DNA from: Tribonema minus
Lineage: Eukaryota > Sar > Xanthophyceae > Tribonematales > Tribonemataceae
Direction of reading: 5' to 3'
Length of the DNA stretch: 64,000 bases
Assembly: GCA_017506865.1 (NCBI GenBank)
Contig: JAFCMP010000301.1
Coordinates: forward strand, 806,001-870,000
Part shown: positions 31,561-41,157 of the stretch, piece by piece
Numbering within the stretch: the stretch's first letter is position 1
How the letters are laid out: the number at the start of each line of letters is the position of its first letter
Program-made: the position numbers and the translations under genes
Notes under the pieces: generated by a model
What the model was told of the DNA's origin: nothing
The model's input: only the letters and a program-made list of their open reading frames with translations
The model's database searches: none

Positions 31561-33211
31561 ATGTCGGTCGATCACCCCAAAGGCAGCATTCCGCTCTACT
31601 CCGCCACTGCAGTGCCTGTTTTGGAGGCTGACATTGCGGCCGCCGATATTCCTGCACTGGCCGCGGAGGTGGAGGCAGAGGCGGAGGAGGCGGAGGCCAA
31701 GGCAGTCGCAAAGAGGCGCGCGGAGGATGACGAAGAGGGCACTGCCAAGAAAAGCAAGAGTCAGCACACACGGGAGAGGACGCAACGACGGCAGCAAAAT
31801 ACAGGCACCGTCTTTATCCCGGCCGTGCCGGGCAAGCGCACTCGGTGGAAGTATGAGTTGATCAAGGCGCGACTGACGCCTGGCGTCACGTTACTGACGA
31901 CGCGGCAGGAGTGGGAGGAACAGACCAAAGACCCCTGCGACCGGAAAATTGAGGTGCAGCTTCAAGACGGTACCACTAAAGCGTCCTCCATTCAGAATTT
32001 CAAGGGGGTCAAACGCGGGGCGTGGCAGCCACTGCAGACCAGCGGGCAACATCTTATGCTCGACAGTCCCAGACGCTCAAGGATCGCAATTTCGGTGAGT
32101 CCAAGAAGGCATTGACGCGTTTGTACAGCAACGCTTATAGCGACTACACATCCAACCACTAACATGATTGCACTGTTTTGTTTCAGGACAACAAAACTGG
32201 AAGGAGTCGGCCTTCTTCCGCGCGGCACTGCGCCAGCTGGATCCGAACAGCGAGCTGCACATGGAGGATGTGCTGGATGGTCTAGGTCCGGATATTGCCT
32301 TGCAGGAGCGAGGCACGTCGCTACCGGACCTGTTTGCGGCGATTCAGGGGAAGAGCGCGGAGGGAATTGGTACTCAAGTTAATCTTAGCGTCGAGGCGGC
32401 AGACGGTGCGCCTGGAGGTCGCTACGAGAAGCTGATCATCGTCGGCGTCATCGGCACCGTGAGCGACCGTCAGCCGAAACGGACAATGACCACGTTCGGC
32501 CGCCTCCCCGACGTTCAGGTGACGGACATTTTCCTCTTTTCAAACGCAACACAGATGCCCAACATTACTCTTCAGCCATACCCCCGCACCGCCAAAAACA
32601 AGGGTAAGGACGCATATGGTGATCATCGATACACGGTCGGCGTCGACTCGCTGGACCGACTCGAGCAGATGCGCCGTGAGTTTTTCAGGCTCGTGAGGGA
32701 GGGGTCAAGGTACACCAAGGAGGACATTTGGTTGTGCAATGGTCCAAATACTCTTTCACCAGTCATCTGTTTCAACCACACGGAGGAGATTCTTAACTGT
32801 CGCACGTTGGCGTGCATCGTAGGTCTTAACGACCTGAGAGCTTCGGTGCGGCAGAACGAGACGGTGGATGTGGTGTGGACGGCCGTAGAAAGGGGGCGAT
32901 TCAGTCTCAAGTCGGCCACAGAAGACCACGGCGGGGGCCGCAATCAGTGGAACTTTAACAAATGTGCAGCTCCTTTTTCGGAGTTGTGTGACTACGTCCT
33001 CGTCTTTTACAGGGACAAAGAATGTAACCGGACGCACGTGTCAGTGATCCCGGCGGTGCGTGTCTATGACACACGTGCATCAGATGGCACATTTGTTTAC
33101 AAGAAATTTGTTTGGTCAGGCACGAACAATGCAGATGTGCTGCGGTGGCGGATCGACCTCCGCCAGCCCGACGCCCTGTCCCTGCTCCGCGCAGCCGTCT
33201 CTGGTGTGTAA
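31561..33211 (+). CDS. Unknown protein with basic/acidic N-terminus, two exons
   Basis: Exon 1 31561-32094, intron 32095-32186 (GTGAGT...TTTCAG, 92 bp), exon 2 32187-33211. One base is missing in exon 1; placing it in the G5 run near 31999-32006 restores NFKGGQTRGVAATADQRATS and leads across the junction to LKDRNFGQQNWKESAFFRAA. The protein then has about 519 residues. The N-terminus is Ala/Glu-rich and helical, then KRRAEDDEEG and AKKSK, a likely nuclear signal. Exon 2 is well-composed globular sequence (ELCDYVLVFYRDKECNRT, HVSVIPAVRVYDTR, ADVLRWRIDLRQPDA) without a family I recognise. It sits between two 480-bp arrays and may be cargo of, or a host gene trapped by, the repeats. Confidence 0.6.
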
Positions 33212-33334
33212 TTGGCACGCGCAGAGCCATGATATACGTTTTTCCAAACACGTTTTGTCTCATGTTCTTTCTTCAAGTCATCACCAACGCAAGAGTTTCA
33301 TTCATCACGCCCTGCCCCACGGTTGGCTGCTTTT

Positions 33335-34110
33335 CATTAAGTAAGTTTACCACGGTCGACGTCTTTCAGAGCGCTTCGGACGAGCTGTGGACCGCTAGCA
33401 ATAGAAATTGGCTCGTGTAGTACTTGGAAGGACGTCAAAACAACGCACGCACACCACGATCGGATGAGATATTATGACCATTTACATCGCAACTTCAAGT
33501 TGAGGTACCGTTTCACTCGCGAATGGTACGGTACCAGCGCAAAATTCTCACACCAGAAAGCTGTGTACCGTACCATTCGCAAGTGTTAAGGTACCTCAAT
33601 GTTGGAGTTATGGAGCCCCCTCCAAACAAGACGAGCGCAAGCCATGCACGGCTGAGATTTTATCAAGGAGGATGAACGCTGACGTCATCAGGAGCTGTTC
33701 AGAAGTCCAGGGAGCGTCAGCATACACCATTTAGGTCAAGTTACACCTGAATTAGAAAAGAAGTGACGAACACAGGCCTTAAGGGGGAAGAGAACATGCA
33801 CGTTTGGCTGCTTTTTGAGTAAGTTTACCACGGTTGACGTTGACGTCTTCCAGAGCGCTTTGGACGCACTGTGGACCTCTAGCAATAGAATTCTGCTCGT
33901 GTAGTACTTTTTATTAATTCTCGCTCAGGGCGCGAAAAAGCCCAGATGATTGGCATCTAGCTGTAAGGAATCTACATGTCGTATGACAGTCTGAAAGTGT
34001 CGCAACGACAACCACTCAAACGCCGCCGCCGCCATCGTGTAGTACTTAAGGGAGTGGTACGGTACTCAATATTGAAGTTATGGAACTCCCTCCAAACAAG
34101 ACGACATCCA
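33335..34110. repeat. 480-bp repeat array, decayed cassette, interrupted by retro-insert
   Basis: AAGTTTACCACGG at 33343 and 33822 marks two copies about 480 bp apart. The cassette at 33504-33595 has a decayed left palindrome (CCGTTTCACTCGC), an intact forward spacer (33536-33563) and a decayed right one. A half palindrome remains at 34050-34069. The second copy is interrupted by the insert at 33909-34037. Confidence 0.75.
33909..34037 (-). mobile_element. 5'-truncated retro-insert (minus orientation)
   Basis: This segment is the reverse complement of part of 49894-50029. It is flanked by GTGTAGTACTT on both sides (about 33899-33909 and 34035-34045), the word that is single in other repeat copies. 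Read on the minus strand it ends in an A-rich tail (GAATTAATAAAAA). A-rich 3' end, different target duplications at the two sites and different 5' ends fit LINE-type mobilisation of a SINE or short transcript. Confidence 0.55.
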
Positions 34111-34290
34111 CGCCCTCAGTTGCCGATGAAGTGGCTCCCATACTCGCTCGATAGGGTGATGAAGATGACTGTGCATTGGAGGTGAGTGAATCGACTGACC
34201 ATAGGCTGTGGAGTATTGAGAACATTAGTCGGTTGAGCATCGAGAACGTTTGTTTCACTGAACGTTATCCGGCATCTCTGGCGCTCATCG
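34095..34290 (-). pseudogene. Fragment of the SET gene 5' end
   Basis: On the minus strand SVDSLTSNAQSSSSPYRASM, GATSSATEGVDV repeats the SET gene N-terminus (SVDSLTSTQSSSSPYRASMG, VTSSATEGVHVD) and its 5' flank (LNRLMFSIL). The SET domain itself is absent. It lies between the 480-bp repeat and the second transposase, so it was probably copied together with the repeat. Confidence 0.7.
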
Positions 34291-34428
34291 GATATGATAG
34301 ATTTGATGTGCTCATGTACGCATTGGCAAAACGTTTACGTGATCTCACGAATCTCGGAACACATACATACCCGAGGTCCGCACATACATGACACGGCATC
34401 GTCAGTGAACAGTGAAAAAAAAATTGTA

Positions 34429-37242
34429 TTAAATGCACAGGTCTCTACACCATCGCCTCGACTTCTTTGCGTTGCGACGCGCAACATAATTGTCTGTGTC
34501 TTCGGCATCAGCGACCGTGTATGGTTTGCGATGGTCGCCATTCCGATAGGGGATGACACGCATCTCCCTCTCCACACTCGCATCGCTCAACCACACCTGA
34601 GCTGTGAGTGCCGCTTGGTAACTATCCAACAGAACAGTCTCAATCGCACCTGCTACAGTCCTCGTAACGGAGAGAACTACACTGTCTATGCCCAGTGCGC
34701 ACTTGACATCATCTATACTACCATTCGCGTACACGAACGTGTTGGCCGGCAGGTTGAGCTCCGTGTACATGCTGGCATGTGCTCGTGCGAAGTGTACTGT
34801 GCTCCTTACCCCTGCTGGGACAGTCAACGTATGCGCTACGGCCTGTGCACCAGCGCATTGGGTGCGACCGCCGTCCTGCTGTTTGAGCAGGTGCTCCACC
34901 AGTGGCCAATTCGCTGCTGCGCACGCATCGTAGAGTCGTATGTCCTTGTCTGCCCTCCCCTGCTCCACGTTCTTCAAGTATGACATGACTTGCATGCGCT
35001 GTTGCCGCACGATGTCCTCTTTCTTCGCCTCATCGGGTTCATCCTGTTCCTCCTTGAATGCGAGTGCAGCCACGGCGTGCCGACATGGATGGTGGGTGTT
35101 GCCGCGATAGTAGTAGTCGCCGCACATACACGTGACGATCCGCGAGCCGCCCGCAGAGATGCGCATACCGACGGTGTAAAACCCATGTTGCACTGGAGCG
35201 TCACGGAGCGTGAGGACGCGGAAGATATCGTTGAACTCGTTCTCGCGGTCAAATGTGATCTGACAACCGTTCTCCCTCCAAACGGCAGCAGGCGCGATGG
35301 GTCGCTCGGGCTTAGATCGGGTGATGCATATGTTGATCGGCATTTCGCTGACCAGGTACCATTCGCTGCGTCCCTCGGGCTCGTCGTGCTCGCTAAGACT
35401 CTCAGGGAGCTGCACCCCGTCTTGTAGTTTGATCCATCTGCAAAACAGCGATGAAAGAAGTTGTGTGAGGTCGAATGAACGTCGCGCAAGCAGCGATCCA
35501 GCGAGCGGCGAATGCACTGTACTGACCTGCCGTTGCATTGTCGTTGATGTTCACCCGATTGCAACCGGGGACCTTCGAGGTGTTTGTCGGCCAACACTCC
35601 AGCGAATTGCTCAAAGTAGGATGGCCCGATCGTGAGCTTCCAGTTCGCTGTGACCCCGAGCACCATCTCCATGAGGTACGGGAAGCTCGTGCAGCGCTTG
35701 CCGAAGAACAGACAAGCGTCCATCGTGCGAAAACTGCTCTCAACGCTGTTGTTGTTCGCCTCGTACCCCGACTCGTCTTGCCCGATGTAGTTCCCGGTGG
35801 ACCCGAACCACCTCTTGCCGAAACTCTTCTTCAAGTACTTGACGAAATATTCTGGGGGTGAGCGACTTACGAGCCACCCGTCCTTGCCCCAGCGCTCCAC
35901 TGTTCGAAGAAGCGCCTTCAACGTCGCCTTGTACTTGCTCTCGCTCTGCGCTGTCACCAAGGCGCGGATCGCCATGTCGAACTCGGCGAGCATGGGGTGC
36001 TTCACCTTCGGCTTGCGCCTCGCCTGGGGCACGTCGTCTCTTTCCTCGGCAGGTTTGCGCTTTTTGCTGCGAAGTCTCTTGTTTAGATTCTGCGAAGATA
36101 CGATACAAGGACAGTTAGTTGTGTAGGTGACGGTACATGTAGCAGCACTGTGAAAAGAATAATAATTACCTTGAGCGTAGCCCTGATGTTGTGGAAAAAG
36201 CAGCAACTGGTGCTCCATCCCGTCCTCTCGAAGGCGCCACGTGCCATCTCACTCTTATCGATTCCGACCATCGGTAGAAACGGCGGAGGGCGATCAGCAG
36301 AGGCGCACTCGCGCCAGCAGACGTACTCCCCTGGGGGTGCGATCCCCTCCTCCATGCGCAACGGCAGTCCGGGCCGCAGGGGGCCGCGCCCTGCAAGGCC
36401 CGTGCCATGGCTATAATGGTAGACCGGTTCTCCTTGTGTGAGATGCTGACGACGAGCGGTTGCATGCCGCGTCGGCCCGGAAGGACGGCGCCGATGACGG
36501 TGAAGGCCAACTTCTGCGGGCAGGTATCGTGTTTGGTGTCGCTGACGAAGGACCTGATGCTGGTGTCCCGCAGCACGTCCAACGCCTTCTCCGTGGTGAC
36601 TACGATCTGCCAGAAGCCACCCGGCTCGGACTTGTAGTAGAGAATTATCACGCCGCTAGGCAGGGTCCGATATAGATTCTTGCTGATCGCGGCGTGGACG
36701 CCGGTGAACGTGCCGAGGCCCTCGCTCCGCCTCTTCTTCCTCGAACGGTACAGCGCCGCGCTGATCTGCTTCTTCGTCATCGTGTTACGACCCGTCAGCG
36801 CCGCTCCCGCCGGCACCCTCGCCAACGCCTGTCTTCTCAGTCGACACCGCGTCGCCTGCCCGTCGCAGTCTGCGTTGTAGACGTGGTCGACCTCGAGGAC
36901 GCTCGGGGTGAGGCTGGCGGGGTCCACCGCTCTCGGCACGACGCCGCCCGGAGTGTGTTCCCCCCTGATCTGCACCTTCATCACTTTATTGGCGATCTGC
37001 TCGAGCGTGGCAGATACCACGGTGGAGACATTGCAACTATGCCCCGCCGTCTTTTTCTTAGCCTGAGCCCATGCACAGCCTTCCGCGCACTGACGCGAGG
37101 ACGAGCTACACCATTGACCGTTCGCTCCTGCGGATTTGTGACAATTTGCTCCGTTCGGTTTGCCTCTACTCTCCTGTCCTGCGCAGTGTATGACCATACT
37201 AAATGAGAGTGGCCCAACGCGACCGGCAACTGGATCTAGCAT
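34429..37242 (-). CDS. Second MULE transposase, 5'-truncated, with intact SWIM finger
   Basis: Exons 37242-36170, 36089-35527 and 35437-34429; introns of 80 bp (GTAATT...CGCAG) and 89 bp (GTCAGT...GCAG) at the same protein sites as in the 16-19 kb copy. One C is missing near 36372-36380; with it restored the sum is 881 residues. Zinc motif: NCHKSAG, CSSSSRQCAEGCAW, GEHT. DDE: SDTKHDT, MVGIDKS with CCFFHN, and NNNSVESSFR. Next, CMCGDYYYRGNTHHPCRH is a full SWIM finger (CxCxnCxH). The C-terminal part is diverged from the PDZ-like region of the other copy. About 100 N-terminal residues of that copy are missing, and the 5' end abuts the duplication breakpoint near 37200. Stop TAA. Possibly still active if the single-base gap is an error and an upstream exon exists. 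Confidence 0.7.
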
Positions 37243-38337
37243 GTTTCAGAGCTGTGGTGTGAGTTCACAGTCATAACAGGTGCAGTACATACCGCCTTCT
37301 CGCCGGGCGTTGTATCCCGTGCCTTGGTCATGTCTTCGCTGCTGAGCTCCGCAAAGCACTCTCTGTGTGCTCCACTAAGTACTCTCTGTGTGTCCTACCT
37401 TCGCGACGCAACTGCAACTGTAACTGTAACTATAACTGTAACTACCAACTACTTTGACTTGTAGTTCGGTCTAGATACGCAGGCGGGTCATTGCGACAGG
37501 TTCACGTCTGGTGCTTATGACTGCTGCTACAATTCACCAGTTAGAGACGATTACTCGCTGCTCCAATTCGACGACATACTGATCACCAACGGTGAATTGG
37601 ACGCAACGTCTTGAAGTTCTTACCACTTTATTAATTGTTTTAACGTTCGTTGACGACAAGTGCACGTCCGCATACCAACAAGAAGTGCATACAGACACAA
37701 AATAAGCCATTCTGTATCATCATCAACGAACGAACAACAACCAAAGACATACAGTGGACGCGATACGACAGTCGGTGCTGTTTTTTTTTATGAAAAAGCC
37801 GAATAGTTCAAGACATGTTTCGTCTCGTTGGACGATCAAACAACCATCGCGCATGAGTGATCACAACGCGACACGACCTCACGAGTGGCATAGCTGCATC
37901 TGGCCTTGCGATGGTGTACCCCAAGACACAAACGTGAGTACTATCCTATGCTGCTACTACAACAACACCAGTTACTGATGCAGTGCCTCATGTGAGTGTA
38001 GTCCTATGTGTCGGTCGTATCAGTTAAGTACATTCAGTGCTCTTCGAATTGGCATGTAAACTACCATGGTGCCTGACCTTGCGATGGTGTACCCCAATCC
38101 TCCAATGTGAGTACTGTTCTATGCTGCTACTGCAACACAAAACATGTCGGTCACATCAAGTGAGTAAATTCAGTGCTCTTTGAATTGGCATGTAAGTTAC
38201 CATGGTGCCTTTTCCTTTCACGCTCCGGTCACCTCAGCCGGTACAGTGACCGTGCCAGTGGGCGCGGAACCAGGACACACGAGGACCTCAGGGGCATGCG
38301 GGCCCCTATGATGCTGCGGCCATCGGATCATGTCAAC
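37243..38337 (+). other. Upstream region of the Met-Gly-Cys gene with candidate exon
   Basis: 37853-37933 is an 81-bp candidate exon (27 codons from ATG, MSDHNATRPHEWHSCIWPC, then a GTGAGT donor), conserved in unit 2 (53202-53280 region). Its last part (TGCGATGGTGTACCCCAA) plus a donor is repeated at 38087-38110, a local exon duplication. No acceptor in phase with the next gene was found, so it may be a separate short or non-coding transcript. Confidence 0.35.
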
Positions 38338-38960
38338 ATGGGTTGCGTGTCTTCCACGTGCATGCCACTTCCGGTGACCGACTCTGGACCTGGTTGGGTA
38401 GTACAGGTACGCACACTTGAACAGTGCCGTACCATGACTGTTTTCGTTCAGTTTCTGAATGCTTTGTGATGCTGCTGTCATGTACGCAGGACGCCCGCCT
38501 TGACTCCAGTCCCTGCGCCCTGGACACGGACATGCGCACCGTCGGGATGATGGCTAGCGTCGTGGCGCGCGCCAACACGAACTCGGTGCGCGTGGAGGGT
38601 GTAGAGCTTTATGCCAAAACTGTGTTGCTCCCTTGGTTGGACGGCCTGACCCTTAGAGATGTCACCGACAAGCGTGTATTCGGTGTAGCGCTGCTGTTAG
38701 CCAATTATGGCCTCTTCACAGAGAAAGAGATAGTCAGCGTCTTAACCCACATAGGATACGGCGCCAAAGCGATGAGATCTGTAGGTCCTCACCGCGCGGC
38801 TAATGCCACCAGGACGCCATTCACACACGGAGATGTTACGTTCATCGCAGACGCGTACATACATGCGGGCGGTTGGGTTCTTGGCAGTTATGCATATGTA
38901 CTGAAGCACCTCAGAGGTGATGTGAAGACAACGGTCCTAAATGCTGCCAAGCGCACCTGA
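38338..38960 (+). CDS. Conserved 179-residue protein with N-terminal MGC acylation motif (copy 1)
   Basis: Exon 1 38338-38406 encodes MGCVSSTCMPLPVTDSGPG and WVVQ; intron 38407-38489 (GTACGC...CGCAG, 83 bp); exon 2 38490-38960. The start is chosen because ATG-GGT-TGC gives Gly2, Cys3 and Ser6, the consensus for N-myristoylation plus palmitoylation, and is the first ATG common to both copies: upstream ATGs at 38296, 38308 and 38311 are lost in copy 2. The body is helical (VEGVELYAKTVLLPWLDGL, VFGVALLLANYGLFTEKEI, SVLTHIGYGAKAMRS) and has no domain I recognise. It would attach to the inner face of a membrane. It lies upstream of the membrane LRR gene on the same strand in both units, so a shared pathway is possible but unproved. 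Confidence 0.65.
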
Positions 38961-39047
38961 TCACGTTCAACTGACAGGGCGCAGTAGCTGGTCTCCGTAG
39001 TGACTCTAGAGACTGGATTATGTATAATATCAAAACTCCACACACGC

Positions 39048-39122
39048 ACATGCTCATCGGTTGCGGCGGGAGGGCACCTGGACGTGCTGTGGTGGGCATG
39101 CGCAAACGGCTGTCCGGAGTAA
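39048..39122 (+). pseudogene. 3' end remnant of an F-box/ankyrin gene
   Basis: Encodes TCSSVAAGGHLDVLWWACAN, GCPE, stop TAA: the last repeat and stop of the ankyrin-type genes at 47.7 and 61.6 kb. Its 3' flank also matches the flank of the 47.7-kb gene. It shows that an older copy of the unit ended here. Confidence 0.7.
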
Positions 39123-40491
39123 GAAGTAGTGAATGGCATGCACCTGATTCAAGCAAAAATCTGTTTAATCTGTGTCTTCTCTATTTGCTGCTTGCTATTA
39201 CCTGCAATGCTGCCCGTGCTGACTTCCTGTTTGCTACTGCTGGTGAGCTTGCATCCCTCAACTGTTGCAAGCGGCTAAGGATGTTCAACTCGAAGTTCTC
39301 CTGTGTGACTGACTGCACTTGCCACTCCCTAGTGTACACAGCAATGTACAATAGTACGGTATGAGTTCGCAGTTACGCTGATACTGCACTAGTCATCAAC
39401 AGGCATGCTGGAGCCTGCAGAACGGGCATCGCTTGCGCTTTGGTGATGCTTGCGCGTACGTGCACAGCCAGGGTAAATTGAGCGCTGCCACTGGATTGTA
39501 CTGGTGATACAAATGTTCAAACTGATGCCACTATGCACCGACTTGTGGCTTGATGCACTGCAAACAACAGTGTTGCAACAGCAGCAGCAGCTCGATATAG
39601 ATGCGCATGTGGCAGTTACGGTGAACCAAAGGGTATTGTTCATTGCCTGTCACCATCAAGCTCTACACCCCTTCACTGACGCCTTTCGTATTGATGCTTA
39701 CGCCAGTCCCTGTTGCATGTGCCGTCATGGTCCGCATCGGTGACACGGACCCCCCTGTCTTGAGTTGCTCGCTATCGCCGCAGCCACAGCCAGAAAACCC
39801 AACTGCAATGTGTGCGGAGGTACGCTCATGGTGCGCGACATGTCCGCTGCAACTGCAGCTTGAGTCAGCATTGTGGCATCCTCTGCGGTGTGATTGCGGG
39901 TGGTGCGGCACGTGGGGCCGGAGAGCTGGGTATCACTGGCGGCGGGTGTGTCCACTATTACCGCCGCCGCAGCCACATCTGCACGACGTGCAGCGGGCGT
40001 TGCCGTCCCGTGCTGTGCGGTGCATCCAATGTTGTAGCAGTCGTGTCCTGAGTCTGCAACCCGTGCAGCGGTACCTGTTTGGCAGAGCGCGCAGCGTCCA
40101 CAGCCACACTGCGTGCATTTGCCGCTGGCACGGCCGCAGCCGCCATGGCCCGAGTTCGCCACGTGCGCGGCGGGTGCGCTCCTTTGGCTGCGCAGGGTGT
40201 ACTCACCGCTGGCCCGTCCGCTGCAGCCGGAGTATGCGAAACATACGGTGCAGTGCGTGCACGTTTTGCGGTGCGTGTCTCCACTGCCGCTACAGCTGCG
40301 GCTGCGGCAGCATCCGCTCCTGGCGTGTCCACTATTGCTGCTGTCAAGGCAAGCAGTCTTGGGTGTCGCTGCTGCTGGCGCAGTCGCGGCGGGCGCAGAG
40401 GTGCCATCACGAGGAACCCGGGCCGCAAGGCTGTAGCGCCGCCAGAGGGCGCAGAGGTGCGATTACGAGCGACACGGGCCGCAAGGCTGTA
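39123..40491 (+). other. GC- and Cys-codon-rich repeated segment (copy 1 of 3)
   Basis: Shared with 54600-55597 and, in part, 62570-63530. All six frames have long open stretches because of GC richness (for example GKCTQCGCGRCALC on the minus strand). The copies differ by frame-changing indels (39974-39980 lacks one base found in the other two), so no single long frame is kept. It may hold small exons of the membrane LRR gene; PNCNVCGGT at about 39800 is one candidate. Confidence 0.35.
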
Positions 40492-40680
40492 GAGTCGCGT
40501 GTGCGTGCTGATACCAGTGAGTTCAGCGTCTTCTTCGATGACGCGTATTGCTGGAGACCCGAAGACGCCCGCGCGAAGCTCAGGACATTGAATGATGCCG
40601 TTGATTATCTGCTCCTCAGAAGTAGCCATAGCTTGCACTCTCCGACAGCATCTTGTAGCACACGGCGCATCGCTCGCACC
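40492..40680 (+). CDS. Candidate upstream exon of the membrane LRR gene (copy 1)
   Basis: The plus-strand frame ESRVRADTSEFSVFFDDA, YCWRPEDARAKLRTLNDAVD is kept in copy 2. Of nine base differences in the aligned part, six are synonymous third-position changes in this frame (GTG/GTT, GAC/GAT, GCC/GCT twice, ACA/ACG, AGA/AGG), while in the minus-strand frame most change the residue. Copy 1 also lacks 42 bp (14 codons) present in copy 2, an in-frame deletion. Exon edges are not resolved. Its link to the LRR gene is by order and strand only. Confidence 0.45.
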
Positions 40681-41157
40681 ATCTTGACTCCTGGTGTCTC
40701 TCCTCTGTTCCATATAAATGAGATAATGTACAAGGGTGTTACGTCCGGTCAGCACGTACGGCGTGGTCACAGAGTATGTGACCCTCAGAGTACATGACAG
40801 CATGTGCCCTCCTGGCTGATGTGGTGCATTATATCAGCTCCAGGAGAGCGCTAAACACAGATATGAAACACATGTGATAACCCAGGCTAGGCAGCAGGGC
40901 AGCACATAATTGAATGCATGTTAGGGCTAAGACCTAACGCAATGTATTCAGGCCTCCGTAACTTCACACCTCACTTCAAGATATGCCTGCCGAAATTTCC
41001 AGAGGGGTTATGCTGGGGACTTGCACACCGAACAGCACGGAGCGGAAGCAGCAGTAAGGTTCAGGTACCTGCTTGCCTCGAGCATTTTCTGCGAGGATCG
41101 CATAATTTTAGTGTAATCTCACGTCAATCCTGCCGCTTTCCTCGCCATTTGTTGCAG

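Noticed and set aside
15240-34110. 480-bp repeats as LTRs of a retrotransposon
   Set aside because: They are in short tandem arrays with a 480-bp period, there is no TG...CA end pair or primer-binding site next to them, and the sequences between them are unrelated genes on both strands.
37413-37445. (TAACTG)n tract as telomeric repeat
   Set aside because: It is a short internal hexamer-like microsatellite repeated at the same place in unit 2, without the G-rich strand asymmetry of a telomere.
39725-40803. Minus-strand Cys/Ala-rich proteins in the GC-rich segment
   Set aside because: Long frames are expected from the composition; the copies differ by frame-changing indels, and the best-supported part shows synonymous bias on the plus strand.
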